This document shows, one piece after another, positions 18,573-27,135 of a DNA stretch of 64,000 nucleotides; within the stretch, counting starts at the first letter, position 1, and every line of letters begins with the position of its first letter. The notes under the pieces were generated by a model that was not told the origin of the DNA, ran no database searches, and worked only from the letters and a program-made list of their open reading frames with translations. This DNA is from an uncultured Clostridia bacterium (GTDB lineage Bacteria; Bacillota; Clostridia; TANB77; CAG-508). The stretch is from NCBI GenBank assembly GCA_944391745.1, contig CALXUS010000001.1, positions 17,425 to 81,424 of the forward strand. The letters run 5' to 3'. The translations under genes were made by a program, and so were the position numbers.

Positions 18573-18646
18573 TGGTGGAGTCGATTGGATTTGCACCAAT
18601 TTTTGTTGTATAAACAACCGTTTTATTATTATATAACTACGACCCC
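18573..18646 (-). tRNA. tRNA-like element with encoded CCA, non-canonical
   Basis: 74 nt starting GGGG and ending ACCA. The acceptor stem has 7 pairs (18646-18640 with 18583-18577, one G-U). The T stem has 5 pairs (18588-18584 with 18600-18596) around a 7-nt loop TGCAAAT. The anticodon-like stem is GTTG/CAAC with a 6-nt loop TTTATA. The D arm has only about 3 pairs, and its loop lacks the G18-G19 pair. The T loop has G where T55 is invariant, so the usual D/T-loop contact is absent. It starts 5 nt after the stop codon of the preceding gene and before a terminator, so it should be cotranscribed with that operon. It may be a specialised tRNA, a tRNA mimic or a decayed tRNA. No amino acid is assigned because the anticodon (ATA or TAT by alignment) is uncertain. 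Confidence 0.5.
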
Positions 18647-18651
18647 ATATT

Positions 18652-19470
18652 TTATTTTTTAGGTATAATTATTGGCAATGGATCATTTTGCTTCTTTCCA
18701 GAATAAATTTGCGCTCTTTCAAGCATAGTTGGAGTATACACCATTATTGCGTCAGCCATTCTATATCTAATAAAAGTACCAACAATTGCTTCACTTGATG
18801 CAATTGTTTTCGAACGCTTAATAATCATTTCTTTATTCCAACCAAATAGTTCATAAAACTTACTACCTCTCTCAATGATTCTATTTAATATAATATCATC
18901 AACTGGTAAAGGAGATAGTTCAATTCCAAAATATCCAATAATATCTTTAAGTTCTGGAAATTTTTGACTAAGCATATAAAATTCCATATCTTTTGGTATA
19001 TATTTCTTGAAGTTTTCAATATTTATATATAGATCATCTATCATTTTTGTCGTTTTATCTGGTTGCTCAAGAGCCAAGTCAAAGAATATTGCCTCTGGAT
19101 TATCACATAAAAATCCAATTTTTCGAGTTTCATCAACACTCTCTTTTAATTTTAATATGCCATTTTTAGTAGTATTTCCTACATCGTCTTTTCTAAATCC
19201 TACTGCTCCATTTCCTTTTAAGTAAGACGGACAAAATAATGAATAGAAATGTAATTTTTGACCTTTTTTTAATATATTGCATATCTTTTTTGTTACTAGC
19301 TTATTTCTCCATCCAATAATTTCATAGTTTTGTATAAATCTAAACCAAGTCATAATTTTTAGATCAAAGTCTGTATAGGTTGCAACATTTTTTAAATCAT
19401 CAAAACATTCCTTGGAAACTATTTGACCACATAAAAAATCATTAATTTTTTTATTAATATTTGAAATCAT
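18652..19470 (-). CDS. Unrecognised soluble protein, last gene of the SIS/GCHII-like operon
   Basis: 272 residues from the ATG at 19470 (site GAGG, 6 nt before); a longer in-frame version to 19551 lacks a site. I do not recognise the family. It has no signal peptide or membrane helix. Distinctive parts are HFYSLFCPSYLKGNGAVGF (about 74-92), a likely active-site Cys-Pro-Ser-Tyr loop with Gly residues; VGNTTKNGILKLKE; NPEAIFFDLALEQ; and the conserved-looking C-terminus IASSEAIVGTFIRYRMADAIM. Alternating helix and strand suggest an alpha/beta enzyme. Position is the best clue: it follows the CYTH gene by 49 nt and is followed after 5 nt by the tRNA-like element. An RNA-acting or ligase-like role is possible but is pure inference. 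Confidence 0.7.
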   Translation of the reverse strand: MISNINKKINDFLCGQIVSKECFDDLKNVATYTDFDLKIMTWFRFIQNYEIIGWRNKLVTKKICNILKKGQKLHFYSLFCPSYLKGNGAVGFRKDDVGNTTKNGILKLKESVDETRKIGFLCDNPEAIFFDLALEQPDKTTKMIDDLYINIENFKKYIPKDMEFYMLSQKFPELKDIIGYFGIELSPLPVDDIILNRIIERGSKFYELFGWNKEMIIKRSKTIASSEAIVGTFIRYRMADAIMVYTPTMLERAQIYSGKKQNDPLPIIIPKK

Positions 19471-19519
19471 AAAAACCTCATATATTATTGATAATAGTAT
19501 TTTATCATATTGCCAAAAA

Positions 19520-20158
19520 TTAATCAAGTATTTTAGGCATAGGTAATCCAAATTTTACATCATTATATATTTTTATATTTTGTTCTTTGCATAAACTTGT
19601 ATATTTATCATCCCAAGAAAGTCTATATGCATCTTTCGGACTAAGATTTAGTTTTTTTGCCCAACTTACAATATTATTTTCTGCATTATTTTCATTTCCC
19701 TTATTCTCTATTTCGAGTGCTATTCCAAAAGGATATTTATCAACGACAATTTCTATATCATCATTAAAAAACACATTTCTATATCTTTCATATGATTCAA
19801 CCTTATGCATATGGATTACATCTTCTAATAAAAACATTAAATTATCCAATTGATTATAATTAAAATCCACTTCAACTTCTTCTTCTTTATTCACTAACCC
19901 TTTTGCTGTATTTTGCAGTCTTCTCTTCCAACTTATTTTACAATTAGCATTCTTACCATCCTCCTGTTTTGAACATCTAATTCTAAATCTCCCATCAATT
20001 TTCTTGCTGTAAAAGGACATTTCTTTCATAGGATGATCATATTGAGCTGTTAATTCATAAAAACACCCTTTGTATTTTAAATCTTTATTTTTTTTTAATC
20101 CTTCTAATAATTTCTCATAATATTTTTCGCTAAAATAATATCTTATCTCTGTTTCCAC
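19520..20158 (-). CDS. CYTH-domain protein (triphosphate tunnel metalloenzyme-like)
   Basis: 212 residues matching the CYTH superfamily (adenylate cyclase class IV/thiamine and inorganic triphosphatases). The N-terminal strand has the ExExR-like element METEIRYYF, followed by RFRIR and CKISWKRR (basic phosphate-binding strands), EEEVEVDF, and the late strands YERYRNVFF and IEIVVDKYPFGIALEIE. Acidic and basic residues alternate as in the metal-binding tunnel. The family acts on triphosphates, including RNA 5'-triphosphates, so the substrate here is open. The GTG start at 20158 follows AGGGGGAA. It is third in the operon, between the GCHII-like gene and the unrecognised gene. Confidence 0.7.
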   Translation of the reverse strand: METEIRYYFSEKYYEKLLEGLKKNKDLKYKGCFYELTAQYDHPMKEMSFYSKKIDGRFRIRCSKQEDGKNANCKISWKRRLQNTAKGLVNKEEEVEVDFNYNQLDNLMFLLEDVIHMHKVESYERYRNVFFNDDIEIVVDKYPFGIALEIENKGNENNAENNIVSWAKKLNLSPKDAYRLSWDDKYTSLCKEQNIKIYNDVKFGLPMPKILD

Positions 20159-20264
20159 AACATTCCCCCTATTTATTCATCAAATTAAAAATAGATAATT
20201 CTTCATCTATCGCAGTTTGCTCATCAGCAAAGCTTAAATTAGTATTAAATAAATCCTCATTTTC

Positions 20265-21698
20265 TTATTGTATACTTGAAATCATATTAAGCATAGATTT
20301 ATCTAATATATTTGTAATATTCCTAATAAATTCCAATATTTTTTCTTTTTTACCATATACATCCATTATATGATTTTCAATATTTGGAATTCTTTTAATA
20401 TAAATGTTAACTCCATCAATTTCATACTCTGATATAAATGTTATCATATCAATTTTTTTAGTATATGAAAAATCTTTGTTTTCAAAGAAAACTCTTAGTT
20501 TTGATTTTGTAATTTCATTTTCTACTAGCTTCGTTTGGTCTCGTAAAAAAATAGATTCTTGCAAATACTCCTGTCCTTCAAGGAATAGAGAATTTTCGTC
20601 TTTTATTCCTAAAACTTTACTATCTCTAATTCTAACTGTATAATCTTCGTTTGTGTTATGGAAAAAGAATAACTTTTCTAAAGCAATTCTACTAAAGATA
20701 TTTTTATGAAATGCTAATTTAAGAGTTCCAAATATTTTATTACTTACCCTACACGAGAACTTATTTTGAACCTTAGTTATGTTAGAGTCTTTAAAAGTAT
20801 AAACTTTTTCTACTCCACATATTATATTATTATATGTATTCAAAAATAGAGCCTTATCTTCTTCGTCCAAATTTTCTATAGTATTCATATTTATTTTTTC
20901 TATTATTTTTAGAAATGTGTTAATTGTTCTTTCATTGTATTTTCTAGTTTCTATCAAAGACATCATTTCATTTAATGAGTTTTTATTATATCTACAAGTG
21001 CCATCTAATATTTTCACTAAATATTCTGACAAATTTTCTAAGTTAACCTCCTTTTCCATATATCTACTATATGGATTAATAGATAGTCCTAATTTTTTTA
21101 ATATTTTTATTTTGCTTTCACTATCTGAAAGTAAAATTATTTTTGTATCCTGTATCTCTAACTCCTCAAATATTTTCTTTATAATTTCATAAGATCTTTT
21201 ATCTTCAAACTTTTCATTGTTAATAAGAAATTTTTGAGCATCATTTCTATCCTTTTGTCCTACAAATTTTCCTGAAGGATCCCTACCATTTACTTGTAGC
21301 TCTAGTTCTTTTAATTTATAATGTAAACCATGTCCCTGAGCTTCTTGAGGTAAATGTATATACATGCCACCTTTATCCCTTATTATTCTCAAAGCATCTG
21401 CTTTTTGTTGTTCACAATCACAATGTAGATCACCATAAGTTCCTAATAAGCACTCACTTTGAATTCTCAAGAAAATTGGTTCATTTCTAAATGAGTTCTG
21501 TAGGCAATTTTTTAAATTAAAATCCTTGATATTTATATATTTATCAAATTCTTTATTTTTTACTAATATTAACACATTTTCATTAGTCAAACCATTTTCT
21601 TTCATTTCCTCTTTAGATGCCTTATAGCAAATTGCTAGAATATTATTTCCCAGTAATTTATTTTTCCTTTCAAAGTACCAAGATATGTTATCCTTCAT
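20265..21698 (-). CDS. GTP cyclohydrolase II-like protein with extra C-terminal domain
   Basis: 477 residues. The N-terminal half resembles RibA: LRIQSECLLGTYGDLHCDCEQQ keeps the Arg and the three zinc Cys, LPQEAQGHGLHYKLKELELQ matches the QEGRxxGL region (changed to QEAQGHGL), and FEDKRSY keeps the Asp-x-Arg pair that holds the nucleophilic Arg in RibA. So GTP or a related nucleotide could be ring-opened. The C-terminal 270 residues are unlike RibA or DHBP synthase and unknown to me. Translation stops at TAA (20267-20265), but the same frame continues with sense-like codons for 31 residues (ENEDLFNTNLSFADEQ onwards) to TAG at 20171-20169, just before the CYTH ribosome site. The TAA may therefore be a nonsense mutation. 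No riboflavin genes are near. It overlaps the SIS gene by 11 nt. Confidence 0.75.
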   Translation of the reverse strand: MKDNISWYFERKNKLLGNNILAICYKASKEEMKENGLTNENVLILVKNKEFDKYINIKDFNLKNCLQNSFRNEPIFLRIQSECLLGTYGDLHCDCEQQKADALRIIRDKGGMYIHLPQEAQGHGLHYKLKELELQVNGRDPSGKFVGQKDRNDAQKFLINNEKFEDKRSYEIIKKIFEELEIQDTKIILLSDSESKIKILKKLGLSINPYSRYMEKEVNLENLSEYLVKILDGTCRYNKNSLNEMMSLIETRKYNERTINTFLKIIEKINMNTIENLDEEDKALFLNTYNNIICGVEKVYTFKDSNITKVQNKFSCRVSNKIFGTLKLAFHKNIFSRIALEKLFFFHNTNEDYTVRIRDSKVLGIKDENSLFLEGQEYLQESIFLRDQTKLVENEITKSKLRVFFENKDFSYTKKIDMITFISEYEIDGVNIYIKRIPNIENHIMDVYGKKEKILEFIRNITNILDKSMLNMISSIQ

Positions 21699-22596
21699 CT
21701 ATGCCTCCTTTATACTTAAATAAAATTTTATCTTCATTTGTGTCTTTAATTCTTTCAGGATTAATTTCTCTTTCTTTAGATGTTTCATAAATCCAATTCA
21801 TATAAAGAATCAGTCTTTCCAAATAATTTAAATCATCTTTTTCTTTTTCATTTAATATTTTACTTTTATATTTGTTTTTTAAATATTTACATAGTAAATC
21901 TTCATAGTTTTTGTCATATGAACTTGATTTTAAAATTATTGAATTATCTTGATTTGAAAAAATGTGCATTCTTCCATGCGAAAAATCTTTCTTTTCATGT
22001 ATTATTACTGTTGCAATTCCTAGTTCGCAAAAGTGTCTTTCTATTAGTTGAGTTAATTGAAAATTTTCTCTATCGTAAAAAACATGCAATATTTTATCGT
22101 TAAAACATTCTAATTTTGTTTTTATTATTTTTTCTTTGTCTATATTAATTTTTTCAAAGCATTTACCTAGTAAATAAGTTGGAATATATATACCCTTAAA
22201 AGACACATATGTTTTTTCATTTATATTATAATTATCATAATAAATTATATCTATTTTATTATTATCTTTTATGAACGATCTATTAGATGTAAAAATAATA
22301 ACTTTATCAATGCTTTTCTCCTTTATTATATATTGTAAAGCTCTATTTATATCATAATTAAGCATTTTGTACGAAAAAATTATTGCAAGATTAAATCTAT
22401 CAAGTCGTGATTGTAAAACTTCCATAGGTTTGAGAACTCTACATAAATTATCTGTATTATCTTCAATTATTTTCTGTGCGTATAAACCCGTTATATAAGA
22501 ACCTCCAGTACCACAAATAAGTATATTTTTAGATTTGAATTTACAAAAAATGCTATTTAATTTGTCGACATTAATATTTAATTCTTCATTTTTCAA
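21688..22596 (-). CDS. SIS-domain (sugar isomerase-like) protein
   Basis: 302 residues with two SIS-like halves, as in GlmS isomerase or AgaS proteins. The first is KNILICGTGGSYITGLYAQKIIED (about 23-46), the Gly/Ser-rich sugar-phosphate loop, with NLAIIFSYKMLNYD and VIIFTSNRSF. The second is ERHFCELGIATVIIHEKKDFSHGRMHIF (about 185-212), whose FSHGR matches the FxHGP motif. The TTG at 22596 lacks a ribosome site. A strong site (AGGTGG, about 22639-22634) lies upstream, and the in-frame codon at the right distance is ATA (22626-22624), giving x-NFVDRIIDNLKN. An ATA start, or an ATG changed to ATA, is likely. First gene of the operon, with a consensus promoter. Confidence 0.75.
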   Translation of the reverse strand: MKNEELNINVDKLNSIFCKFKSKNILICGTGGSYITGLYAQKIIEDNTDNLCRVLKPMEVLQSRLDRFNLAIIFSYKMLNYDINRALQYIIKEKSIDKVIIFTSNRSFIKDNNKIDIIYYDNYNINEKTYVSFKGIYIPTYLLGKCFEKINIDKEKIIKTKLECFNDKILHVFYDRENFQLTQLIERHFCELGIATVIIHEKKDFSHGRMHIFSNQDNSIILKSSSYDKNYEDLLCKYLKNKYKSKILNEKEKDDLNYLERLILYMNWIYETSKEREINPERIKDTNEDKILFKYKGGIDEG

Positions 22597-22655
22597 GTTG
22601 TCTATAATTCTATCTACAAAGTTTATAAGATCACCACCTAATTTTATATAAATAT

Positions 22656-22684
22656 ATTATATACAAGTTCAAGTATTATTTCAA
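22656..22684 (-). promoter_or_regulatory. Consensus sigma-A promoter of the SIS/GCHII-like operon
   Basis: TTGAAA (22684-22679), exactly 17 nt, TATAAT (22661-22656), about 15 nt before the AGGTGG ribosome site. Nothing operator-like was seen around it. Confidence 0.8.
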
Positions 22685-22700
22685 GCATTTAAATAAAAAA

Positions 22701-22742
22701 ATTGCCCACCAATAAGTGCGCAATTTTTTATTGGTGGGCAAT
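22701..22742 (-). terminator. Terminator after the GGGtGRT gene
   Basis: 14-bp perfect arms (22701-22714 and 22729-22742, ATTGCCCACCAATA and complement), with a T-run on the minus strand after the left arm. It insulates the GGGtGRT gene from the promoter of the next operon. Confidence 0.88.
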
Positions 22743-22805
22743 TTTTTTCTTATTTATCCACTGTTCGCTATTTTTATTTAATTTCTTAAAGCTCTATATT
22801 TTCAA

Positions 22806-23807
22806 CTATTTCATACCTTCCTCAACTGCAACAGCTACAGCAACTGAAGCGCCAACCATTGGGTTATTACCCATTCCTATTAGTCCCATCATTTCAACGT
22901 GTGCTGGTACTGATGAAGAACCTGCGAATTGTGCATCTGAGTGCATTCTTCCCATAGTATCTGTCATACCATATGAAGCTGGACCTGCTGCCATATTGTC
23001 TGGGTGTAATGTTCTTCCTGTTCCACCACCTGATGCAACTGAGAAGTATTTCTTTCCTGCTTCTAATCTTTCTTTTTTGTATGTTCCTGCAACTGGATGT
23101 TGGAATCTTGTTGGGTTTGTAGAGTTACCTGTTATAGATATATCTACATCTTCTAGCCACATTATAGCTACACCTTCTCTAACATCATTTGCACCATAAC
23201 ATCTAACTTTACTTCTGTCTCCATTTGAGTAAGCGATTTCTTCTACAACATTAACTTTACCTGTGTAGTAGTCAAAATCTGTTTTTACATATGTAAATCC
23301 ATTTACTCTTGAAATTATTTGAGCTGCGTCTTTTCCAAGACCATTTAATATAACTCTTAGAGGAGTTTTTCTAACTTTGTTAGCTGAATTTGCAATTCCA
23401 ATTGCACCTTCTGCTGCTGCAAAGCTTTCATGTCCTGCTAAGAATGCAAAGCATTTTGTGTCTTCTGATAATAACATTGATGCTAAGTTTCCATGTCCTA
23501 ATCCAACTTTTCTGTCATCTGCAACTGAACCTGGGATACAGAAAGCTTGTAAGCCTTCGCCTATTGCTTTAGCTGCATCTGCTGCTTTTGTACATCCTTT
23601 TTTTATAGCTATTGCTGCACCTAGAGTATATGCCCAGCATGCATTTTCAAAGCAAATTGGTTGTACTCCTTTAACTATTTCATATGGGTTAAATCCTTTG
23701 TCTGTGCATATTTTTAAAGCATCTTCAAAGTCTTTTATTCCGTATTTTTCCATAACTGGTTTTATTTGATTTATTCTTCTTTCATAACTTTCAAATGTTA
23801 CTGCCAT
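22806..23807 (-). CDS. GGGtGRT protein (PF14057 family)
   Basis: 333 residues, normal for the family. The name-giving motif is present (ASGGGTGRTLHPDNMAAGPA, about 245-264), followed by the conserved run YGMTDTMGRMHSDAQFAGSS. Other conserved parts are YEIVKGVQPICFENACWAYTLG and CFAFLAGHESFAAAEGAIGIAN. It is cytosolic, with no known biochemical function. The gene is regularly found beside a NifU/IscU-like scaffold in anaerobes, as here, which suggests a role with iron-sulfur or radical metabolism (inference). The ATG follows AGGAGG. 143 nt separate it from the upstream scaffold gene. Confidence 0.92.
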   Translation of the reverse strand: MAVTFESYERRINQIKPVMEKYGIKDFEDALKICTDKGFNPYEIVKGVQPICFENACWAYTLGAAIAIKKGCTKAADAAKAIGEGLQAFCIPGSVADDRKVGLGHGNLASMLLSEDTKCFAFLAGHESFAAAEGAIGIANSANKVRKTPLRVILNGLGKDAAQIISRVNGFTYVKTDFDYYTGKVNVVEEIAYSNGDRSKVRCYGANDVREGVAIMWLEDVDISITGNSTNPTRFQHPVAGTYKKERLEAGKKYFSVASGGGTGRTLHPDNMAAGPASYGMTDTMGRMHSDAQFAGSSSVPAHVEMMGLIGMGNNPMVGASVAVAVAVEEGMK

Positions 23808-23950
23808 TTAATTTTCCTCCTAATTAATAATATTATTGTACATATTAATGATTTTAATATCATTTTTGCGCGACCATTTCATCAAGTTTTACGTTTTGGT
23901 CCGTCCCAAATTTAAGATTTTAAACGAATTAAAAGTAGTATATTACACTT

Positions 23951-24643
23951 TTACTCTTTTCTTGGGTCAATCTTCTTAACTGCCTCATCAAATCTTCCAT
24001 ATGTTCCAGATGCTTTTTCTATTGCTTCCATTGCATCCATTCCTTTTTTGATGTTATCCATCATTTTGCCCATATGTACATATTTGTAACCAATTATTTG
24101 GTCATCTTTATCTAGTCCAAGTTCTACTATGTATCCTTCTGTTAATTGTAAATATCTTGGTCCTTTTAATGTGCTTGAATAAATTGTTCCTACTTGTGAT
24201 GTATGACCTTTTCCTAAGTCTTCTAGTCCTGCTCCTACTGGAAGTCCACCCTCTGAAAATGCAGTTTGTGTTCTTCCATATACTATTTGTAAGAATAATT
24301 CTCTCATTGCTGTATTTATGGCATCACATACTAAGTCTGTATTTAATGCTTCTAGTATTGTTTTTCCTGTTAATATTTCACCTGCCATAGCTGCTGAATG
24401 TGTCATTCCTGAACATCCTATTGTTTCTATTAAAGCTTCTTGAATTACACCATCTTTTACATTAAGTGTTAATTTACAAGCTCCTTGTTGTGGTGCACAC
24501 CAGCCAACACCATGTGTTAAGCCTGAAATATCTTTTATTTCACTTGCTTTAACCCATTTTCCTTCTTCTGGTATTGGTGCTGGTCCATGATTTACACCTT
24601 TTTTTACTACACACATGTCTTCTAGTTCTTTTGAATAGTTCAT
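23951..24643 (-). CDS. Iron-sulfur cluster assembly scaffold (NifU/IscU N-terminal-like), partner of GGGtGRT
   Basis: 230 residues. The scaffold fold shows LTLNVKDGVIQEALIETIGCSGMTHSAAMAGEIL, with Cys in the position of an IscU ligand, plus CAPQQGACKL and LVCDAINTA as other Cys sites. It is longer than IscU (about 130) because of N- and C-terminal extensions characteristic of the subgroup adjacent to GGGtGRT genes. It should hold a transient Fe-S cluster; the client is unknown. It begins after a Shine-Dalgarno AGGAGG and is probably cotranscribed with the downstream GGGtGRT gene. Confidence 0.88.
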   Translation of the reverse strand: MNYSKELEDMCVVKKGVNHGPAPIPEEGKWVKASEIKDISGLTHGVGWCAPQQGACKLTLNVKDGVIQEALIETIGCSGMTHSAAMAGEILTGKTILEALNTDLVCDAINTAMRELFLQIVYGRTQTAFSEGGLPVGAGLEDLGKGHTSQVGTIYSSTLKGPRYLQLTEGYIVELGLDKDDQIIGYKYVHMGKMMDNIKKGMDAMEAIEKASGTYGRFDEAVKKIDPRKE

Positions 24644-24672
24644 TTTGTATTCCTCCTTGATTTTAATTTTAT

Positions 24673-25449
24673 TTAAAATTTTAATATTGGATTTTTTACC
24701 TGTAAATTTGAGTTTATATCATCTTCAAATTCGTTTGATAATTTTTTTGTTTTATTTTTAATTCCGAATTTATTAATTTTTAGATTTTCAAATTCTATTT
24801 TTTTATTTTTCCCAATTTCGGAATATTCTTTTTCATTTATGCTATTTACATTTGTTTCATACACTTCTTGTTTTTGGAACTTTTCCCAAGGCTTTTTAGC
24901 AAGCTCACTTTGGACATTTGTTCCATCTTCATTTCTATATATTCCTTCTGTGTAGACAAGAGGCTTTTCGCCTTCTTCTTGATAGTACCTAACTAATGCT
25001 TGATTTTTCTTATTCATACTTTCTATTGGCGTATGTAAATATTTATATTCCCAATATATATGTCTTTGTTCATCTGTATATAATGAATGTGTTAAATCAT
25101 TAAAATTATATTCGACTGTAAAAAGACAGTTGACAACACTAATTGTGATATTGGTCCATTTTCTTACAGATAAATTATTAAGTTCTTTTATTTTTTCATA
25201 TAATCTACTTAATAATATATTGTATTGTTCTTCGTCTATTCCAAATTTTTGTGCTACTTCATAGCAATTTATTGGTTTTGCCTTTAAAATTGTTTTTTTA
25301 GGGAAGTAATAGAAGTACATTTCTCCTCTACCTTTTATGACTGAAGCATATAAATATATGCTTTCCCATTTTTCAGGTATTAGGCTAAATAATATATTTT
25401 GTATTTCTTGATATATCTTTTGTACTTCCTTCTTTGGCAAAGAACTCAC
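24673..25449 (-). CDS. YezG-family (DUF600) immunity-like protein
   Basis: 258 residues. The first 140 match the YezG/DUF600 immunity family: IYQEIQNILFSLIPEKWESIYLYASVI, then FYYFPKK, WTNITISV, FTVEYNFNDL, and the highly characteristic YTDEQRHIYWEYKYL. In B. subtilis, YezG neutralises the LXG toxin YeeF. The C-terminal 100 residues are Lys/Asn-rich and probably disordered, longer than in standard YezG. No LXG toxin or type VII secretion gene is present in the window, so this looks like an orphan immunity gene, useful against toxins of neighbours. Its ATG follows GGGAGG. Confidence 0.82.
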   Translation of the reverse strand: MSSLPKKEVQKIYQEIQNILFSLIPEKWESIYLYASVIKGRGEMYFYYFPKKTILKAKPINCYEVAQKFGIDEEQYNILLSRLYEKIKELNNLSVRKWTNITISVVNCLFTVEYNFNDLTHSLYTDEQRHIYWEYKYLHTPIESMNKKNQALVRYYQEEGEKPLVYTEGIYRNEDGTNVQSELAKKPWEKFQKQEVYETNVNSINEKEYSEIGKNKKIEFENLKINKFGIKNKTKKLSNEFEDDINSNLQVKNPILKF

Positions 25450-25569
25450 CTCCCTTAATTTTTATAGTAATGCAGGTATTTTTTTATTCTTTATAAATTG
25501 CCATACTATTTTTTAGCTAAATACGCTAGTTTCAATATCACTCTAATTGCTAGTTTCAATTAATTCTCA

Positions 25570-27087
25570 TTATCTTACAAGTAAACTTTCTCCTGTCATT
25601 TCTGCTGGTTTTTCTAATCCCATCATATCTAGCATTGTTGGTGCTAAATCTGCAAGTTTACCATTTTTTATTTTAACATTTTCCATTCCATATAATATTA
25701 GTGGAACTGGATTTGTTGTATGTGATGTAAATGGTTCACCTGTTTTATAATCTATCATTTGCTCTGCATTTCCATGGTCTGCTGTAATTAATGCTTTTCC
25801 TTCATGTTTGTTTAATGCATCAATTATTTTTCCAACACATTCGTCTACTGCTTCAATTGCTTTTTCTGCAGCTTCTAAGTTTCCTGTATGTCCTACCATA
25901 TCTGGATTTGCAAAGTTTAATATAATTGTATCATATTTTTCTGAATTAATAGCATCTACTACTTTTTCTGTAACCTCATAAGCACTCATTTCTGGTTTCA
26001 TATCGTAAGTTTCAACTTTTGGTGATGGAACAAGAATTCTATCTTCACCTTTAAATGGCTCTTCTTTTCCACCATTAAAGAAGAATGTAACATGTGCATA
26101 TTTTTCTGTTTCTGCAATTCTTAATTGTGTTAATCCTTTACTACTTACATATTCGCCATAAGTATTTTTTAATTCTTCTTGTTTGAATGCTACGTGAACA
26201 TTTGGCATTGTGCTATCGTATTCAGTCATTGTTACAAAATATAGATTCATTTTCTTTGTTTCAAATCCATCAAAATTTGGATCAACTAATGCTCTTGTTA
26301 TTTGTCTTGCTCTATCAGGTCTGAAATTAAAGAATATTACAGAATCTCCATCTTCTATTTTTGCACCATTTCCAATTACGCATGGTACAACAAATTCATC
26401 AAATACTTCTTTTTGATAAGAGCTTTCTATTGCTTGTGTTGCTGTAGTAAATTTTTCCCCTTCTGCATATACTAATGCATCATAGCATTTTTTTACTCTT
26501 TCCCATCTCTTATCTCTATCCATTGCATAAAATCTTCCAGAAAGTGTTGCTATTTTTCCAACACCTTTTTCTTTCATTTTTTCCTCTAGCCTTTGAATAT
26601 AGCCTTCAGCTGAAGCTGGAAGTGTATCTCTACCATCTAAAAAGCAATGTACATATACATTTTCAAAATCTTTTCTTTTAGCTAACTCTAGTAGTCCATA
26701 TAAGTGTCTTTGATGACTATGAACTCCACCATCTGAAAGTAGCCCCATAATATGTAATTTTGAATTGTTTTTCTTGCAATTCTCAATAGCTTCTGAAAAT
26801 TCTTTTATGCTAAAGAAATCTCCATCTTCTATTGACTTTGTTATTCTTGTTAAATCTTGATAAACAATTCTTCCTGCACCAATATTAGTATGACCTACTT
26901 CTGAATTTCCCATTTGTCCTTCTGGAAGTCCTACACTTGGTCCACTAGCATATACTTCTGCTGTTGGACATGTCATCATTAGTTTGTCAATATTAGGCTT
27001 TTTTGCATTTGCAACTGCATTTCCTTCTTTATTAGGATTTTTTCCAAAGCCGTCTAATATCATTAGCATTGTTACTTTCTTACTCAT
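25570..27087 (-). CDS. gpmI: 2,3-bisphosphoglycerate-independent phosphoglycerate mutase
   Basis: Converts 3- to 2-phosphoglycerate using two Mn2+. 505 residues, typical. It starts [20 protein letters not shown] (metal Asp), with catalytic Ser in [18 protein letters not shown] (about 60) and C-terminal metal motifs ADHGNAEQM and [11 protein letters not shown]. It is the last gene of the block gap, small gene, pgk, tpiA, gpmI, all leftward, 48 nt after tpiA. Enolase is not in the window. Confidence 0.97.
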   Translation of the reverse strand: MSKKVTMLMILDGFGKNPNKEGNAVANAKKPNIDKLMMTCPTAEVYASGPSVGLPEGQMGNSEVGHTNIGAGRIVYQDLTRITKSIEDGDFFSIKEFSEAIENCKKNNSKLHIMGLLSDGGVHSHQRHLYGLLELAKRKDFENVYVHCFLDGRDTLPASAEGYIQRLEEKMKEKGVGKIATLSGRFYAMDRDKRWERVKKCYDALVYAEGEKFTTATQAIESSYQKEVFDEFVVPCVIGNGAKIEDGDSVIFFNFRPDRARQITRALVDPNFDGFETKKMNLYFVTMTEYDSTMPNVHVAFKQEELKNTYGEYVSSKGLTQLRIAETEKYAHVTFFFNGGKEEPFKGEDRILVPSPKVETYDMKPEMSAYEVTEKVVDAINSEKYDTIILNFANPDMVGHTGNLEAAEKAIEAVDECVGKIIDALNKHEGKALITADHGNAEQMIDYKTGEPFTSHTTNPVPLILYGMENVKIKNGKLADLAPTMLDMMGLEKPAEMTGESLLVR

Positions 27088-27135
27088 TTTTTACCATCCT
27101 TTTCTTTTAATTCGTCTAAATTATTTGTTTCTTTA

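Noticed and set aside
19471..19551. N-terminal extension of the unrecognised operon protein
   Set aside because: It would overlap the CYTH gene end and lacks a ribosome site; the ATG at 19470 has GAGG at proper distance.
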